Origin: Flavobacteriales bacterium
GTDB lineage: Bacteria > Bacteroidota > Bacteroidia > Flavobacteriales_F > PHOS-HE28
Direction: 5' to 3'
Assembly (NCBI GenBank): GCA_019638115.1
Contig: JAHBUK010000002.1
Span: 193,867-257,866 of the forward strand
DNA length: 64,000 nt
Shown here: piece by piece, positions 62,601 to 64,000 of the stretch
How the letters are laid out: every line of letters starts with the position of its first letter
How positions within the stretch are numbered: the stretch's first letter is position 1
The notes under the pieces: generated by a model
Told to the model about the DNA's origin: nothing
Databases searched by the model: none
What the model saw: the letters and a program-made list of their open reading frames with translations, nothing else
Program-made: the position numbers and the translations under genes

Positions 62601-64000
62601 TCAAGCGCTTGCTGTGGAAGGCCGTGCCGGACCGGGGTCGGCAGTGTATTGGGCCTGTAGCCCGATGCGTGCACCTTCTTCCAACATCAAGGGCCAGGCG
62701 GCCTGGCGGTCATTGGGAATGCGGCCGTCCAGGATGGCGTCCTTGATCACGGTCTTGATGTCGCCGATCGCACGACAAGGGGGGATGCCGAATGCCAGCA
62801 TGATGTCCTCTCCGGTAATGGGTGGCTGGAAGTTTCGCACGCGGTCTTTTTCCTCCACCTCGGCCAGCTTGCGCATCAGCAGGTCGTAGTTGCGCAGGTA
62901 GCGCTCCTTCTTCTTCTCGTTCTTGCTGGTGATGTCGGCCCGGCACAGGATCATCAGCGCATCGATGTCATCGCCCGCATCGAAGAGCAGTCGGCGCACC
63001 GCGCTGTCGGTCACTTCCTCCTTGGTGAGCGAGATGGGGCGCAAGTGCAGGGCCACCAGCTTCTGCACGAACTTCATCTTCTCGTCCAGCGGCAGCTTCA
63101 AGCGCCTGAAGATCTTCGGCACCATGCGCGCACCCTTGTCCTCGTGCCCGTGGAAGGTCCAGCCCATGCCGGGCACGAAACGCTTGGTGGCTGGCTTGGC
63201 GATATCGTGCAGCACCGCACCCCAGCGCAGCCAGAGGTCGTCGCTCTTCTCACACACGTTGTCCAGCACCTGCAGGGTATGGTGGAAGTTGTCCTTGTGC
63301 CCGATGCCGAATTTCTCCTCGGCCCCAGCCAATTCCAGGAACTCCGGGAAGAACTCCTGGAGCAGCCCACTGTCGCGCAACAAGTTGAAGCCGATGCTGG
63401 GCCTGGCGGTGGCGATGATCTTGTTCAGTTCGGTGTGGATGCGCTCCGCACTGATGATCTCCAGGCGGCGCGCATTGCGCTTGATCGCATCGAAAGTGAC
63501 CGGGTCGATGGTGAAGCCGAGCTGGTTGGCAAAACGCACGGCGCGCAGCATGCGCAGCGGATCATCGCTGAAGGTGATGTCCGGATCGAGCGGTGTGCGG
63601 ATGAGGCCCTGGTCCAGGTGAAGGATGCCCCCGAAGGGGTCCACCAACGCGCCAAGACTGCCCGCGTTAAGCGAAATGGCCAGCGCGTTGATGGTGAAGT
63701 CGCGGCGTTCCTGGTCGTCCTTGATGGTGCCGGGCTCCACCTCGGGCTTGCGGCTGTTGCGGCTGTAGCTCTCCTTGCGGGCACCCACGAACTCCACTTG
63801 GAGGTCATCCTGAGCCTGTCGAAGGATGAACATCGCCGTCCCGAAGTTCTTGAAGACGTGCACATGCCCGGCGTTCAGGCGTTCGGCCACGGCTTGGGCG
63901 AAGGTGATGCCATCACCCTCCACCACGAAGTCGATGTCCTTGCAGGCCCTGCCGATGAGCCGATCGCGCACAAAGCCGCCAATGGCGAATGCGGGAATGC
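62601..64000 (-). CDS. tRNA nucleotidyltransferase / poly(A) polymerase family protein, cut by the right edge
   Basis: The frame runs leftwards from beyond the window edge; 466 codons are visible including the stop. The poly(A)-polymerase head domain is readable: the GG motif [15 protein letters not shown] at the edge, the metal-binding [10 protein letters not shown], and [13 protein letters not shown] near codon 90 (A-motif region), then [20 protein letters not shown] and [14 protein letters not shown]. An HD-type domain ([24 protein letters not shown]) follows. This fits a CCA-adding enzyme or its HD-fused relative. A REP palindrome is inserted in frame at 63806-63828. Confidence 0.93.
   Translation of the reverse strand, partial: IPAFAIGGFVRDRLIGRACKDIDFVVEGDGITFAQAVAERLNAGHVHVFKNFGTAMFILRQAQDDLQVEFVGARKESYSRNSRKPEVEPGTIKDDQERRDFTINALAISLNAGSLGALVDPFGGILHLDQGLIRTPLDPDITFSDDPLRMLRAVRFANQLGFTIDPVTFDAIKRNARRLEIISAERIHTELNKIIATARPSIGFNLLRDSGLLQEFFPEFLELAGAEEKFGIGHKDNFHHTLQVLDNVCEKSDDLWLRWGAVLHDIAKPATKRFVPGMGWTFHGHEDKGARMVPKIFRRLKLPLDEKMKFVQKLVALHLRPISLTKEEVTDSAVRRLLFDAGDDIDALMILCRADITSKNEKKKERYLRNYDLLMRKLAEVEEKDRVRNFQPPITGEDIMLAFGIPPCRAIGDIKTVIKDAILDGRIPNDRQAAWPLMLEEGARIGLQAQYTADPGPARPSTASA
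63806..63828. repeat. REP-type palindrome inside the nucleotidyltransferase gene
   Basis: The stretch starts CATCCTGAGCCTGTC and ends GAAGGATG. CATCCT and AGGATG are complementary arms around the GAGCCTGTC/TTCGAC core (reverse strand TTCGACAGGCTCAG). On the coding strand it adds the peptide ILRQAQDD between two conserved blocks of the enzyme, in frame. Confidence 0.8.

Overview
This window is a GC-rich piece of a Bacteroidota chromosome. The evidence is a type IX secretion C-terminal domain (delta-60 protein), a gliding-motility C-terminal domain (1441-aa surface protein), an ECF sigma/FecR pair of the Bacteroidetes type, a TonB-dependent receptor with a carboxypeptidase-like N-terminal domain, DUF4476, a lysine/alanine-rich histone-H1-like protein, and many promoters of the form TTG - about 19 nt - TAnnTTTG/TTCG. 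A high-GC lineage related to Flavobacteriales is my best guess; the sequence does not settle the family.

Layout. 0-7.6 kb is housekeeping: YqgE (cut by the left edge), PdxH, an H1-like protein, TrmH, HU, Fmt, RecQ, IlvE. 7.8-13.1 kb holds a J-domain membrane protein, an exported protein, a SixA-like phosphatase, two small unknowns and a delta-60 repeat protein. 13.2-18.3 kb is accessory: an AAA ATPase, a Fic enzyme with an apparent Bro-N-like domain, a membrane/SRPBCC protein and a DUF4238 gene. The DUF4238 gene lies between full-length clpB and a degraded second copy of the clpB 3' end, and is followed by a long, strongly structured GC-rich element. 18.3-21 kb is clpB. 21.4-29.7 kb holds a giant adhesin-like protein and a three-gene ECF sigma / FecR / STN-domain surface-repeat protein set. 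29.7-35.8 kb holds a second Fic protein, a barrel-like protein plus TonB receptor, an AT-richer orphan and an NlpC/P60 peptidase. 36-41.4 kb holds thiolase, an M1 aminopeptidase and a GH20 hexosaminidase. 41.4-44.7 kb holds rpsP-rimM-trmN6 and a saccharopine dehydrogenase-like gene. 44.8-49.4 kb is an envelope gene set (DUF4476, TPR-CsgG-like lipoprotein, two LPP20-like lipoproteins). 49.5-52.8 kb holds DUF423, PckA and a metal-chelate binding lipoprotein. 52.8-58.6 kb is leftward: DUF962, DinB, then an Fe(III)-type ABC operon continuing into a TPR and a YdcF-like gene. 58.7-64 kb holds a membrane redoxin, a PAS-PP2C phosphatase, MiaA, a pRiA4b-ORF3-like protein and a CCA-adding-type nucleotidyltransferase cut by the right edge.

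Two themes stand out. Short palindromic REP-like elements of several families are scattered through the window, and some lie inside genes or over translation starts. Several multi-gene envelope systems have compositions that depart from textbook versions. No tRNA, rRNA, transposase, integrase or CRISPR array was recognised.
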